Source: SMAG-U1939 sp036376595
Lineage (GTDB): Bacteria > Chloroflexota > Ktedonobacteria > Ktedonobacterales > JADMIN01
Reading direction: 5' to 3'
DNA length: 33,789 nt
Assembly: GCA_036376595.1 (NCBI GenBank)
Contig: DASVAA010000001.1
Location: forward strand, 1 to 33,789
Part shown: positions 1 through 7,861 of the stretch, in pieces
Layout of the letters: each line of letters begins with the position of its first letter
How positions within the stretch are numbered: position 1 is the stretch's first letter
Position numbers and translations under genes: made by a program
The notes under the pieces: model-generated
Database searches by the model: none
Seen by the model: only the letters and a program-made list of their open reading frames with translations
What the model was told of the DNA's origin: nothing

Positions 1-2
1 AG

Positions 3-2030
3 ATGAGCGCAGCGGGTGATGGCCGGGGCGATGGTAACGGCGCCCATGCTGATGCGGGGCGGCAAGGAGATGGCGGCGGGAGCGTGACCACAGACACCGC
101 CGCGAGCGTGGAGACACAGACCAATTCGGCAGCGGTGCCCAGCTCGCGGGCTGAGGTGCTGGCGAGTCTCGGCTCCCGGCGCACTCCTCTCACGTTGCCT
201 GAGATGCGCGACCTGGGGCGGCAGTTGCGCGCGCTGGGCGAGCCGGTGCTGCCGCTGCGGGTGGGCGTGCTGCGCACCTATACGACCGAGCTGCTGCGCC
301 CGTACTGGCAGTTCGAGGCGCAGCTTCAAGGCTTCGACCTCCAGGTCTACGAGGCGCCCTACGGCGCGCTGCTGCAAGAGGCGGAGCCTGGCTCGGCGCT
401 GGCGGCGCATAACGCGGACCTGGTGTACATCTTCCTGCGCTGGGAGGACCTGGAGCCGCGCCTCAGCCTGCCCGTCACAGGGTTGGCGGCCGACGAGCGC
501 GATGCGGTGGTCGAGGGTGCCGCGGCCAGGGTGCGTGGCCTGCTCGAAGGGCTGAGGGCTGTGAGCAGCGCAACGCTCGTGGTGACGCTGCTGCCACGCC
601 TATGGGGGCCGGAGCTGGGCATCTTTGACGCGATGGACGCGCACTCCGAGGCGGAGCTGCGCTGGCGCATCAAGCAGGCGATCGCGCGCGGCGCCGAGAC
701 AATTCCTTCGGCGCATTTCAGCGATCTCGACGAGGTGGCCGCCGAGCTGGGCCGGCTGCGGATGTTCGACCAGCGCATGTGGGAGACAGCGCGCTTCCCG
801 TACTCCGCTGCGGGCGCACAGGCAGTGATCAGGCACTTGATGGCGTATGCCGTGGTGCAGCGGCAGCCCAAGGCGAAGTGCGTCGTGCTCGATGCCGACA
901 ACACGCTGTGGGGCGGTGTGGTTGGCGAGGACGGGCCGACGGGCATCGCGCTCGGTCCCGACTACCCCGGCTCGGTCTACGTGACCTTCCAGCGGCGCCT
1001 GCTGGAGCTGCAGCAGCGCGGCTTGCTGCTGGCACTGTGCAGCAAGAACAATCCCCAGGATGTCGCCGAGGTTCTGCGGCACCATCCCCACCAGCTCCTG
1101 CGCGAGGAGCACTTCGCGGCGACGCGCGTCAACTGGGAGCCGAAGCCAGAGAATCTGCGCGCGCTGGCAGCCGAGCTGAATCTGGGTCTTGAATCGTTCG
1201 TCTTCGTAGACGACAGCGCCTACGAATGCCTCGCGGTGCGCCAGCAGTTGCCGCAGGTGACGATGGTCCAGGCGCCGTCGGACCCGCTCGATCTGCCCTA
1301 CTGCCTGGATGGCGTCGCACGGCTGCAGATCACGAGCCGCACCAGCGAGGACCAGGCGCGCACGCGCATGTATGCCCAGGAGCGGCAGCGCCAGCAGACC
1401 GCGGAAGCGTTCCGCAGCCACGAGGAGTATCTGGCGTCGCTGGAGATGGTGATGCGCGTGGGGGTGGACGACGAGCGCCACGTTGCGCGCATCGCGCAGC
1501 TCACGCAGAAGACGAACCAGTTCAACCTGACGACGCACCGCTACTCCGAGGCGCAGGTGCTTGCGTTCATGCGCGACCCCGATTGGCTGGTCGCCCACTT
1601 CTCACTGTCGGATGTCTTCGGCGATAGCGGCCTCGTCGGCGTGGCGATTGTGCGCGGGGTGGCGGGCATGACAGGCAAGACGGCCGAGGTGGATACGCTG
1701 CTGATGTCGTGCCGCGTGATTGGGCGCCGCGCGGAGCAGGCGTTCGTGCGCGAGGTGCTCCAGCGGCTGGCGGGGGCCGGGGTCGAGCGCGTGGTGGCGC
1801 GCTATGCGCCGACGCCCAAGAACGAGATGGTGCGCGCGTTCTGGCCGTCGCTCGGCTTCTCGACGGTTGAGACGGAGGCTGGGGACGATGCCAGCGGCGC
1901 TGCGGGCGAAGGTGCGGGCGAAGGTGCGGGCGAAGGTGCGGGCGAAGGATCGGCGTACGTATGGGACCTGCGCCGGGGCGTGCCGGAGGTGGGGCCGATG
2001 CCCATGCGGGTGACGGAGGCGGAGCGGTAG
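3..2030 (+). CDS. FkbH-like protein: HAD-IIIC phosphatase domain plus GNAT-like domain
   Basis: Family members dephosphorylate and transfer a three-carbon unit (from 1,3-bisphosphoglycerate) to a carrier protein, giving glyceryl-ACP. The HAD core is clear: LDADNTLWGG around residues 296-305 (nucleophile D297 and D299), the Ser/Lys segment LCSKNN at 345-350, Lys in NWEPKPENL near 381, and FVFVDDS at 399-405 (D403/D404). Residues about 490-625 match the GNAT-like half of FkbH proteins (TQKTNQFNLTTHRYSE). At 675 residues it is somewhat long for the family; the excess is a low-complexity N-terminus and a GEGA repeat tail at about 635-649. The start is uncertain: ATG at position 3 is used, but GTG at 84 has a better GGGAG element, and the frame could also begin left of the window. 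It converges on the ACP gene that ends at 2341, which fits the FkbH/ACP partnership. Family assignment is firm; the substrate is inferred. Confidence 0.88.
   Translation: MSAAGDGRGDGNGAHADAGRQGDGGGSVTTDTAASVETQTNSAAVPSSRAEVLASLGSRRTPLTLPEMRDLGRQLRALGEPVLPLRVGVLRTYTTELLRPYWQFEAQLQGFDLQVYEAPYGALLQEAEPGSALAAHNADLVYIFLRWEDLEPRLSLPVTGLAADERDAVVEGAAARVRGLLEGLRAVSSATLVVTLLPRLWGPELGIFDAMDAHSEAELRWRIKQAIARGAETIPSAHFSDLDEVAAELGRLRMFDQRMWETARFPYSAAGAQAVIRHLMAYAVVQRQPKAKCVVLDADNTLWGGVVGEDGPTGIALGPDYPGSVYVTFQRRLLELQQRGLLLALCSKNNPQDVAEVLRHHPHQLLREEHFAATRVNWEPKPENLRALAAELNLGLESFVFVDDSAYECLAVRQQLPQVTMVQAPSDPLDLPYCLDGVARLQITSRTSEDQARTRMYAQERQRQQTAEAFRSHEEYLASLEMVMRVGVDDERHVARIAQLTQKTNQFNLTTHRYSEAQVLAFMRDPDWLVAHFSLSDVFGDSGLVGVAIVRGVAGMTGKTAEVDTLLMSCRVIGRRAEQAFVREVLQRLAGAGVERVVARYAPTPKNEMVRAFWPSLGFSTVETEAGDDASGAAGEGAGEGAGEGAGEGSAYVWDLRRGVPEVGPMPMRVTEAER
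1902..1949 (+). repeat. Four tandem 12-bp units inside the FkbH-like gene
   Basis: The unit gcgggcgaaggt is repeated four times; the last copy ends in a instead of t. Each unit encodes Ala/Gly-Glu-Gly residues, producing a Gly/Glu-rich stretch between the GNAT-like domain and the C-terminal VWDL segment. Near-perfect identity at synonymous positions points to recent slippage. Confidence 0.85.
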
Positions 2031-2340
2031 CGCGGATACTTTACGCGGTTGTGGCGGTCGCCGAGCAGGCCCGTAGGGCGGGCAGGCGGGCTGAAGCCCC
2101 GCGGCTAATCCCATACGGGAAGCCTTGCGACACAGCGGCGCCCTGGTCTGAATGAAGAATCAGGGTTGGCGCGGCGCCGTCCTCCGGCGCCGGTCCCAGC
2201 AGCCCGCGCTTTGTCTCGCCTTAGCTTGCCGCCTAAGTAGGTGGCCATTGACGCTTGTAGGCTTGTCGTGATGGCCCTCGCGCCGACATTCGCGCAGTAC
2301 GGGCCGCGCGGTCCACCTCAAAGCTTCACTGACCTCGGGC
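2031..2340. other. Non-coding region between convergent genes
   Basis: About 310 bp separate the FkbH-like gene from the ACP gene, which point at each other. No reading frame here resembles a protein. It contains a short self-complementary block at 2086-2102 (gcgggctgaagccccgc), of a kind often dispersed between genes in Chloroflexota, and an 8-bp GC hairpin at 2172-2192. The rest shows no structure I can name. Confidence 0.6.
2172..2192. terminator. GC-rich hairpin, possible bidirectional terminator
   Basis: The arms cggcgccg (2172-2179) and cggcgccg (2185-2192) pair perfectly around a 5-nt loop. It lies between convergent gene ends, where a shared terminator is expected, but there is no T-tract on either side and it is about 150 bp past the ACP stop. 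Role is a guess. Confidence 0.3.
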
Positions 2341-2583
2341 TTAGGCCGCCTGGCGCGAGCGGACGAAGGCGCTGATCGCATCAATGGTGCGGAAGTGGTC
2401 GGGCGTGACGTCTGGGATGGCGATGGAAATGCCGAACTGCTCTTCGAGGAACATGACCAGCGAGAGGACCGCCACCGAGTCCAGGATATTTGAGTCAAGG
2501 AGTGGCGTATCGTTGCGCAGCGGCAGCACGCTGCGATCGCTCACCAGGTCTTCGCTGATGTAGTCGTTGATGATCTGGTCCAC
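2341..2583 (-). CDS. Acyl carrier protein (free-standing)
   Basis: An 80-residue protein with normal ACP size and acidic helices. The phosphopantetheine attachment site is the Ser in the motif LLDSNILDSVAVLSL, at residue 36 (ILDS36VA), followed by the helix-2 pattern SLVMFLEEQFGISI and a C-terminal helix TIDAISAFV. Translation begins at GTG (2583), directed by AGGAGG five bases upstream. It is the last gene of the minus-strand operon, 30 bp after the flippase/acyltransferase fusion. It faces an FkbH-like gene, so it probably carries a glyceryl or similar short acyl group and not a fatty acid chain. No ketosynthase or phosphopantetheinyl transferase is in the window, so activation must come from elsewhere. 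The ACP call is solid; the cargo is inferred. Confidence 0.88.
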   Translation of the reverse strand: MDQIINDYISEDLVSDRSVLPLRNDTPLLDSNILDSVAVLSLVMFLEEQFGISIAIPDVTPDHFRTIDAISAFVRSRQAA

Positions 2584-2613
2584 AAGACCTCCTCAGGTGG
2601 GGATGCGAGTGCG

Positions 2614-4965
2614 CTACTCGAACAGAGGACGCAGGGCGATGGTGTAGGCCGGCTCGCGCAGCTCGCGCTCGCCCACCACCTGCGCCGGCACGCCGGCGAC
2701 CACCGCGAACGGAGGCACGTCGCTGGTGACGACGGCGCCGGCCATGACGACAGCGCCGCGGCCGATGGTGACACCGCCCATGATTGTGGCGCGCACGCCG
2801 ATCCAGGCGTGGTCGTCGATCACAATCGGCCGGTAGCGGTCGCGGAACTCAGGGTCGTTGATGTCGTGCGAGCCTGTTACCAGCCACACGCCCGCCGAGA
2901 TGCTGACGTTCTGGCCGATGATTAGGCCCCCACTGGTGTAGATGTAGCAATCGGGCTTGATGATGGTGCCGCGGTCGATCGAGACGCGGCGCCCGGTGGA
3001 GCGAATGCCACCCATCTGCACGCGCTGGCCCATGAAGATCGAGACGCCGGGCGCGACGTACCAGCCGAGCACGTGCCGGTACCAGGCGTGACGGACCGCG
3101 AACGAGGGGACATGGGCGACGATGTGGCTGGTGAGGTAGCGGATGGCCGCGGCGCCGACGGTCCGCACGCCGGAGGTGCCGCGCAGCGCTCGCCTGGGCG
3201 CGCCGATCGTTCCCATCATGCCACTCCCCGCGCCGCGCAGGCGCCGTCCCATGCTGCGCCGCGTGGGCATAGACGCGGGCGTCTCGGCGGCGCGCAGCGG
3301 CTCATCATCCCCCGGCGGCACCAGGGCGGCGACGGCCGCCAGGGCAGGGTCGGTGCCTGCGACCGCGATCTCGGCCGCGACTTCGGCGCCCACGCCCACG
3401 CCCGCGCCGCGCTGCGCCTTGCGGCGGAAGGCGGTGTAGAGCGCCTTGAAATCTTCGCGCGGGATGGTGCCGAGCGCGGCGCTGAGGCCGAAGTAGACCA
3501 GGGCGGCGATCGGCAGGATCTCGAGAATCGTCGTGCGGTCGAGCGCCAGGACGGCGCCAGCCATCGCGGCGGCAGCGAGCAGGCTCTTGCCGATCACCCG
3601 CAGACTGTGCCAGGGCCAGAAAGCGCGCGGCACAAAGGCGAGGCCCATGATGAGCAGCAGCAGCTCGGTGGCCGAGGTGGCGGCGGCGGCGCCGATGTGC
3701 TGGTAGCGCGGGATGACCACGAGATTGATGCTGACGTTGAAGACCAGCGCCACGGCGGCCATGATGGCGACCTTCTTCTCGCGATGCGTGCTCATCAGGA
3801 TCGTCGTGACGACGGAGTTGGCATAGAGGAAGACGAGGCCGGGCGCGAGCGCCTGCAGCGCGGGGACGGTATGCGTGAACTCGGCGCGGTGGTAGAGGAA
3901 GCCGATAATTGCGGCGCCGGCGACGACCATCCCGGTGGCGATCGGGATGGCGAGGAACATGAGGTAGTTGAGCGTCTTTTCGACGGCTACCTTGAGCGTG
4001 GAGTGCGAAGTGACCGAGAGCCGCGAGAAGACGGGACTGAGGATCGCCATGATGACCACGTTCGGCAGGAAGCACAGCGTGTCGAAGAGGCGATAGGCGG
4101 CTCCGTACCAGCCGATGACCGCATCGTTGGTCATCAGGGAGAGGAAGACGGTGTCAATGCGGTAATAGATGACGCCAACGGTGCCCCAGGCCAGGAAGGG
4201 CAAGGCGGTGCGGACCAGCCCCAGCATGTGCCGGCCGTCGAGCGAGAAGCTGATGCCGACCACGCGCAGGAACCAGGAAGCCTGCCAGACGGCATTGCAG
4301 AAGGCGGCCACCAGCAGGATGGCGGCCATCGTCTGGACGCCGAGACCATGCGCGAGGATGACGACGCCGACCGCCGCGTCGAGGCCCTTCTCGATGATAT
4401 TGCCGAAGACCGGGTAGACGGCATGCTGGAGGGCGTAGTGCAGCGAGGCAAAGGTGCTGGCAATGCTGGTGCAGAGCAAGGTGCCGCCACAGATGGCGAT
4501 GATCGCCCGCTCGCGTCCGTCGTAGCCCATCAGCCAGGAGAGGAGGATAATGAGGCCGAAGAGCACGGGCCACATCGCCGCCTTGAGCGCCAGCGTGCTG
4601 GAGAGGTAGCGGCGTGCTTTATCGGGCATCTGGGCGACATCGCGGATGAGCTGCTGGTTGAAGCCGAATTCGAGCGGGAAGCCGATCAGCGCGACGAAGG
4701 TGATGGCGAAGTAGAGCTGGCCAAAGCGCACGTCGCCCAGGAAGCGCCCATAGGCGGCCGTCAAGATCAGCGTCGAACTCCACGTCACCGCCTGGCCGAA
4801 CATCGAGAGCATCGTGTTGTTGACGAGGCGGCGCAACGCGTGGCTGCCGTGCTCGTGCGCGTGCTCGACGTGCCGCCCGCCGATTTCGGGTCCGGTCACG
4901 GGCACCGAGAGCGCGGCGGCGGTCGAGGTGGCAGTCTGGTCGCCTGGCGTGCGGGAGGTGATCAT
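2614..4965 (-). CDS. Wzx-type polysaccharide flippase fused to a left-handed beta-helix acyltransferase
   Basis: The single 783-residue frame holds two proteins that are normally separate. Residues about 45-510 form a multi-helix membrane protein of the Wzx/MOP type (RRLVNNTMLSMFGQAV, GRFLGDVRFGQLYFA, FGFNQQLIRDVAQ), expected to flip undecaprenyl-linked repeat units. Residues about 510-600 are an Ala/Gly/Arg-rich linker. Residues about 610-783 carry hexapeptide repeats of a LbH O-acyltransferase (maltose acetyltransferase/VatD-like), with the catalytic-type His at TGSH700DIND and the classical end GGVTIGRGAVVMAGAVVTSD...VPAQVVG. I chose ATG at 4965 because it overlaps the TGA of the upstream ATP-grasp gene (ATGA) and the 108 extra in-frame residues upstream lack any protein-like character. 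No stop or frame break separates the halves. The acyl donor could be acetyl-CoA or the neighbouring ACP. Confidence 0.85.
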   Translation of the reverse strand: MITSRTPGDQTATSTAAALSVPVTGPEIGGRHVEHAHEHGSHALRRLVNNTMLSMFGQAVTWSSTLILTAAYGRFLGDVRFGQLYFAITFVALIGFPLEFGFNQQLIRDVAQMPDKARRYLSSTLALKAAMWPVLFGLIILLSWLMGYDGRERAIIAICGGTLLCTSIASTFASLHYALQHAVYPVFGNIIEKGLDAAVGVVILAHGLGVQTMAAILLVAAFCNAVWQASWFLRVVGISFSLDGRHMLGLVRTALPFLAWGTVGVIYYRIDTVFLSLMTNDAVIGWYGAAYRLFDTLCFLPNVVIMAILSPVFSRLSVTSHSTLKVAVEKTLNYLMFLAIPIATGMVVAGAAIIGFLYHRAEFTHTVPALQALAPGLVFLYANSVVTTILMSTHREKKVAIMAAVALVFNVSINLVVIPRYQHIGAAAATSATELLLLIMGLAFVPRAFWPWHSLRVIGKSLLAAAAMAGAVLALDRTTILEILPIAALVYFGLSAALGTIPREDFKALYTAFRRKAQRGAGVGVGAEVAAEIAVAGTDPALAAVAALVPPGDDEPLRAAETPASMPTRRSMGRRLRGAGSGMMGTIGAPRRALRGTSGVRTVGAAAIRYLTSHIVAHVPSFAVRHAWYRHVLGWYVAPGVSIFMGQRVQMGGIRSTGRRVSIDRGTIIKPDCYIYTSGGLIIGQNVSISAGVWLVTGSHDINDPEFRDRYRPIVIDDHAWIGVRATIMGGVTIGRGAVVMAGAVVTSDVPPFAVVAGVPAQVVGERELREPAYTIALRPLFE

Positions 4966-6167
4966 GCGTGCGCCTTCCGTGCGTGTGGTGTCAGGCCTCC
5001 GCGCAGGGCGCGCGAGACGGCGCTGCCGAGGTCGCCGAGCGCGGGGAGCGGGTCGCGCCAATCGAAGACCGAGAAGGTGATCGGCCCGGCGAACGAGCGC
5101 AGATATTCGGCTGGCGAGAGCTGGCCGGCGCGTATCTCGGCGAGGCCGGCGGGCAGATCGGTCATCATGCGCGCCCAGCGCACGCCGTAGTGTGGCTCGC
5201 GCGGGGTGGGCGGCTGGCCGCAGAGGTCGCGGTAGTGCAGGTAGGGGAAGTCGAGGCCGCAGGCCATACAGAGACTGTGCCAGCCCCACGGCCGCAGGTT
5301 GATGTCGAGCAGCTTGTACTGGCCGTCGCGGGGGTCGCGCTTGAACTCGACCTCGACCATGCCCGTCACGCCCATGAAGCGCGTGACGCGGTCGGCCAGC
5401 TCCACGATCTCAGGGACCTCGACCGCGCGCACGAAGCTGCTGCCCAGGCCGTAGTCGATAGGGTACTGGCGCATGCGGCGCGCGGTGAGCCGCAGCAAAG
5501 TCTCGCCGGCCTTGCAGTACGCGCCGACCGAGTATTGCTCGCGGCCGGTGCCAGGAATGATCTCCTGCACCATGATCTCGTCGGGGCTGATGATCGCCGC
5601 CGCGCGCTCGTACTGCGCGCGCAGCTCGCCGAGCGAGGCGGCGGGCAGCGCCTTGAGGCGGATGACGTATTGCAGGTGGACGGAGATCGCCGGCTTGACG
5701 ATCACCGGATAGGTGATGTCGAGCTGCTCCAGGTCGCTGACGCGCGTGGGATACCACGTGCGCGGATAGGGCACACCGGCTTCATCGGCCATGCGGTGTG
5801 TGAGGCGCTTGTCGCAAGCCCAGCGCAGCACGCTCCAATCTTGGGTCGCCAGCGTATAGACGGCGCCAAGGGTCTCGCCGTGGCGCGCCACCAGCTCCAC
5901 CACCTCATCCTGCATCGGCACGAGCATCCAGTGGTCGAGATGGTGCCGCTTGGCGAGGTCGATCAGCGCGCCGACGAACGAGGGATCGTCCATCGGGCCG
6001 TCCCAGCGGACACGGCGGGTGACGTAGCGTGAGTACCATGCCGAGCGGGGCAGGTTGTCGATCGCCACGCTTGGCACGCCGTGGCGGCCGAGGCTGCGCG
6101 CCACGGCCAGTGCCTTGAAGTCGCTGCCCAGCAGCACGGCGCCCGGTATGGGGGCCTGATCCGGCAT
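4962..6167 (-). CDS. ATP-grasp domain ligase
   Basis: A 401-residue ATP-grasp protein. It opens with a Rossmann-like segment (GAVLLGSDFKALAVARSLG, residues 9-27). The ATP-binding Lys lies in PVIVK158PA, and the Mg-binding acidic and Asn residues are in GMVEVEF (E272, E274) and LLDINLRPWGWHS (N290, R292). Such proteins join a carboxylate to an amine or thiol through an acyl-phosphate. Members of this subfamily are often annotated as carboxylate-amine ligases or carbamoyl-phosphate-synthase-like proteins and are common in surface-glycan loci. ATG at 6167 is chosen because GGAGG sits about seven bases upstream; a longer frame starting at 6317 lacks support. Its stop overlaps the flippase start by four bases, so the two are translationally coupled. 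Substrate unknown. Confidence 0.82.
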   Translation of the reverse strand: MPDQAPIPGAVLLGSDFKALAVARSLGRHGVPSVAIDNLPRSAWYSRYVTRRVRWDGPMDDPSFVGALIDLAKRHHLDHWMLVPMQDEVVELVARHGETLGAVYTLATQDWSVLRWACDKRLTHRMADEAGVPYPRTWYPTRVSDLEQLDITYPVIVKPAISVHLQYVIRLKALPAASLGELRAQYERAAAIISPDEIMVQEIIPGTGREQYSVGAYCKAGETLLRLTARRMRQYPIDYGLGSSFVRAVEVPEIVELADRVTRFMGVTGMVEVEFKRDPRDGQYKLLDINLRPWGWHSLCMACGLDFPYLHYRDLCGQPPTPREPHYGVRWARMMTDLPAGLAEIRAGQLSPAEYLRSFAGPITFSVFDWRDPLPALGDLGSAVSRALRGGLTPHARKAHA

Positions 6168-6329
6168 CTTCTGCCTCCGTCGGTCACGTCCCGCGGTGGC
6201 GTGGGGCGTGGAGCTGGTCACGGTTGGTGTTAGCCGCGAGCGCCCGGCTCCGCTCTCCGCGCCCCTGGACTCCCCGACGGACGCGCGGGCTGGCGGGCGA
6301 GCAAGCGCCCACGACACGATCAGCGCGAG

Positions 6330-7562
6330 CTAAGCGTTGGTCAGCGCGGCCGTCGCCGCGGCTTCGCGCGCCGGTACGGGAGCCAGCGACCGGCGCAGCG
6401 TGCGCTCGGAATGGCGCGCGATCTGGCGGGCGCTGATGCGCGATCCGGCGACGAAACGGCAGAGCGGGCCGAAGTTATAGCTGGCAATGGCGCCGCAGAA
6501 GTACAAATCGGGCACCGAGCCTTCAAACGCGGTGTTGAGGATCGGGAAGCCGTCGTGCGCGCGCAGCCCGTCGAGCAGCTCGCCATCAAGGAAGCCCAGA
6601 CTCGCCAGGCTCGGACGGAAGCCGGTCGCCAGGAAGAGATGGTCCACGGTGCGCGTGCTGCCGTCGCTCAGCGCCAGCTCCAGCCGCTCGCCACGTGGGG
6701 TGGCGCGGGTAATCTCGACGCCGCTCGTCTCACGCACCAGCCCCACCACGCGATCCTTGAGCCAGGGTGCGCCGGAGGGGCGCGTGGCGCGGTGCTCCAC
6801 CCGGGCGCGCGTCTGGTCGGAGAGCATGCGGTAGAGCAGGGGATAGTGGATCAGCCAGTTGAGTCCTGGCGGGCCGACGTCGCTGGAGGGGTAGAAGATG
6901 TGCTTGGCGGGGCCGGTATAGTTGTAGAGCTTGCGGTTGATCCAGATCACCGGCCCGCGCGCCAGCAGCTCGACATCGGCGGCGCCGGCCTCGTGCAAGA
7001 AGGCCGCCGTCTGCACGGCGCTCTGCCCGCGGCCCAGCACGGCCACCGTCTTGCCCTGGAAGCGGTCGAAGGTTTTGTGGACCTTGGTGTGCGTCGCCAG
7101 TTCGGGCGGCAGGTCGCGCGCGAAGCGCGGCACGCTGGCGAAGGCGTCAATGCCGGCGGCGACGACCACCTTGCGTGCCGCCACGCCGCGGCCGTCTTCC
7201 AGCTCCAGCCGGAAGCGCCCGTCGCCGTCGCGGGCGAGCGTGCGCACGTAGGTCGGGTCCACGTCGCGCACCGTGTGGCGCGCGAACCAGTGGCCGTAGG
7301 CGACGAAGTAGGGCAGGGTGATCGGCTCGCGCTTGGGGACGCCGAGGAAGCTGGTGTAGCGGTCGAGCGTAAACCGCGTGTATGGGTCGCTCAGGCTGGA
7401 GGCGCTCCAGACCGATTTGAGGTGCATGCCGTCGGGCATCTTGGCCCAGAACTCCATCGTCTTGCCATAGACCCGCGTCGGGATGCCCCGTGCCTGAAGG
7501 TACGCCGCCACCGACAGTCCATATGGACCTGCCCCAATCACGGCCACTGGATCGTCATGCAT
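6330..7562 (-). CDS. FAD-dependent, NAD(P)-binding oxidoreductase (flavin monooxygenase-like)
   Basis: A 410-residue two-dinucleotide-binding flavoprotein. FAD binding: VIGAGPYGLSVAAYL (residues 8-22). NADPH binding: VAVLGRGQSAVQTAAF (173-188), where GxGxxG is replaced by GRGQSA, as in many members. The linker motif ATGFRP is at 312-317 and the final FAD-contact segment is PDLYFCGAIASYNFGP. The order matches class B flavin monooxygenases and the lysine/ornithine N-hydroxylase relatives. It is the first gene of the minus operon, 162 bp upstream of the ATP-grasp gene, with a GGGAG element about eleven bases before the ATG. It could oxidise the small molecule that is then ligated or carried on ACP; that is inference. 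Confidence 0.82.
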   Translation of the reverse strand: MHDDPVAVIGAGPYGLSVAAYLQARGIPTRVYGKTMEFWAKMPDGMHLKSVWSASSLSDPYTRFTLDRYTSFLGVPKREPITLPYFVAYGHWFARHTVRDVDPTYVRTLARDGDGRFRLELEDGRGVAARKVVVAAGIDAFASVPRFARDLPPELATHTKVHKTFDRFQGKTVAVLGRGQSAVQTAAFLHEAGAADVELLARGPVIWINRKLYNYTGPAKHIFYPSSDVGPPGLNWLIHYPLLYRMLSDQTRARVEHRATRPSGAPWLKDRVVGLVRETSGVEITRATPRGERLELALSDGSTRTVDHLFLATGFRPSLASLGFLDGELLDGLRAHDGFPILNTAFEGSVPDLYFCGAIASYNFGPLCRFVAGSRISARQIARHSERTLRRSLAPVPAREAAATAALTNA

Positions 7563-7861
7563 GTGAGATGATCTCCCTCGCTACCTCGCCCACCACACGC
7601 GCCGCCACTCTCTGGGGGAGCGCAACACGCCACCGTCTCGCTCGCTTGCGGATACCCTGATACCTCGAAACTACCACTCGCGTGTTGGCAAACAATGGAG
7701 GCACCGGTAGAGAGTGGGTGATTTTCCGATCCTCTAGCAGCCGCTGGGTGCGGCGGGCGAGACGTGGTGGGGCCAGCAGCGGCGGCAATGGGGAGGGCAC
7801 ATCAACACGCGATTTTCACGCGCACGATCACCCCGTTCGCAGGCCGCGGGGGGTAGTGTAG
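7563..7861. other. Divergent intergenic region with a local drop in GC
   Basis: This 299-bp gap separates the divergent FAD-oxidoreductase and Wzz-like genes, so promoters for both the left minus operon and the central plus operon should be here. The stretch around 7650-7735 is noticeably richer in A and T than its surroundings. No coding frame is convincing. Confidence 0.55.
7685..7713 (+). promoter_or_regulatory. Possible housekeeping-type promoter for the exopolysaccharide operon
   Basis: TTGGCA (7685-7690) matches the -35 consensus at five of six positions. It is followed by exactly 17 bp and TAGAGA (7708-7713), a weak -10 match. Transcription would start near 7720 and leave a leader of about 140 bases before the Wzz-like gene. 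The placement in the divergent gap is sensible, but the -10 is poor. Confidence 0.3.

Noticed and set aside
3073..5190. A 705-codon open frame on the plus strand
   Set aside because: It lies antisense to the flippase/acyltransferase gene. Its translation is a monotonous Arg/Gly/Asp/Glu/His mix with no motifs, as expected in GC-rich DNA opposite a real gene.
4966..5289. A 108-residue N-terminal extension of the flippase gene
   Set aside because: It overlaps the ATP-grasp gene, is Arg/Pro/Ala-rich without protein-like character, and the ATGA-coupled start at 4965 explains the gene.
7563..7800. An 81-codon frame on the minus strand upstream of the FAD oxidoreductase
   Set aside because: It occupies the divergent promoter region, is Arg/Pro/Val-rich and has no ribosome site or recognisable pattern.
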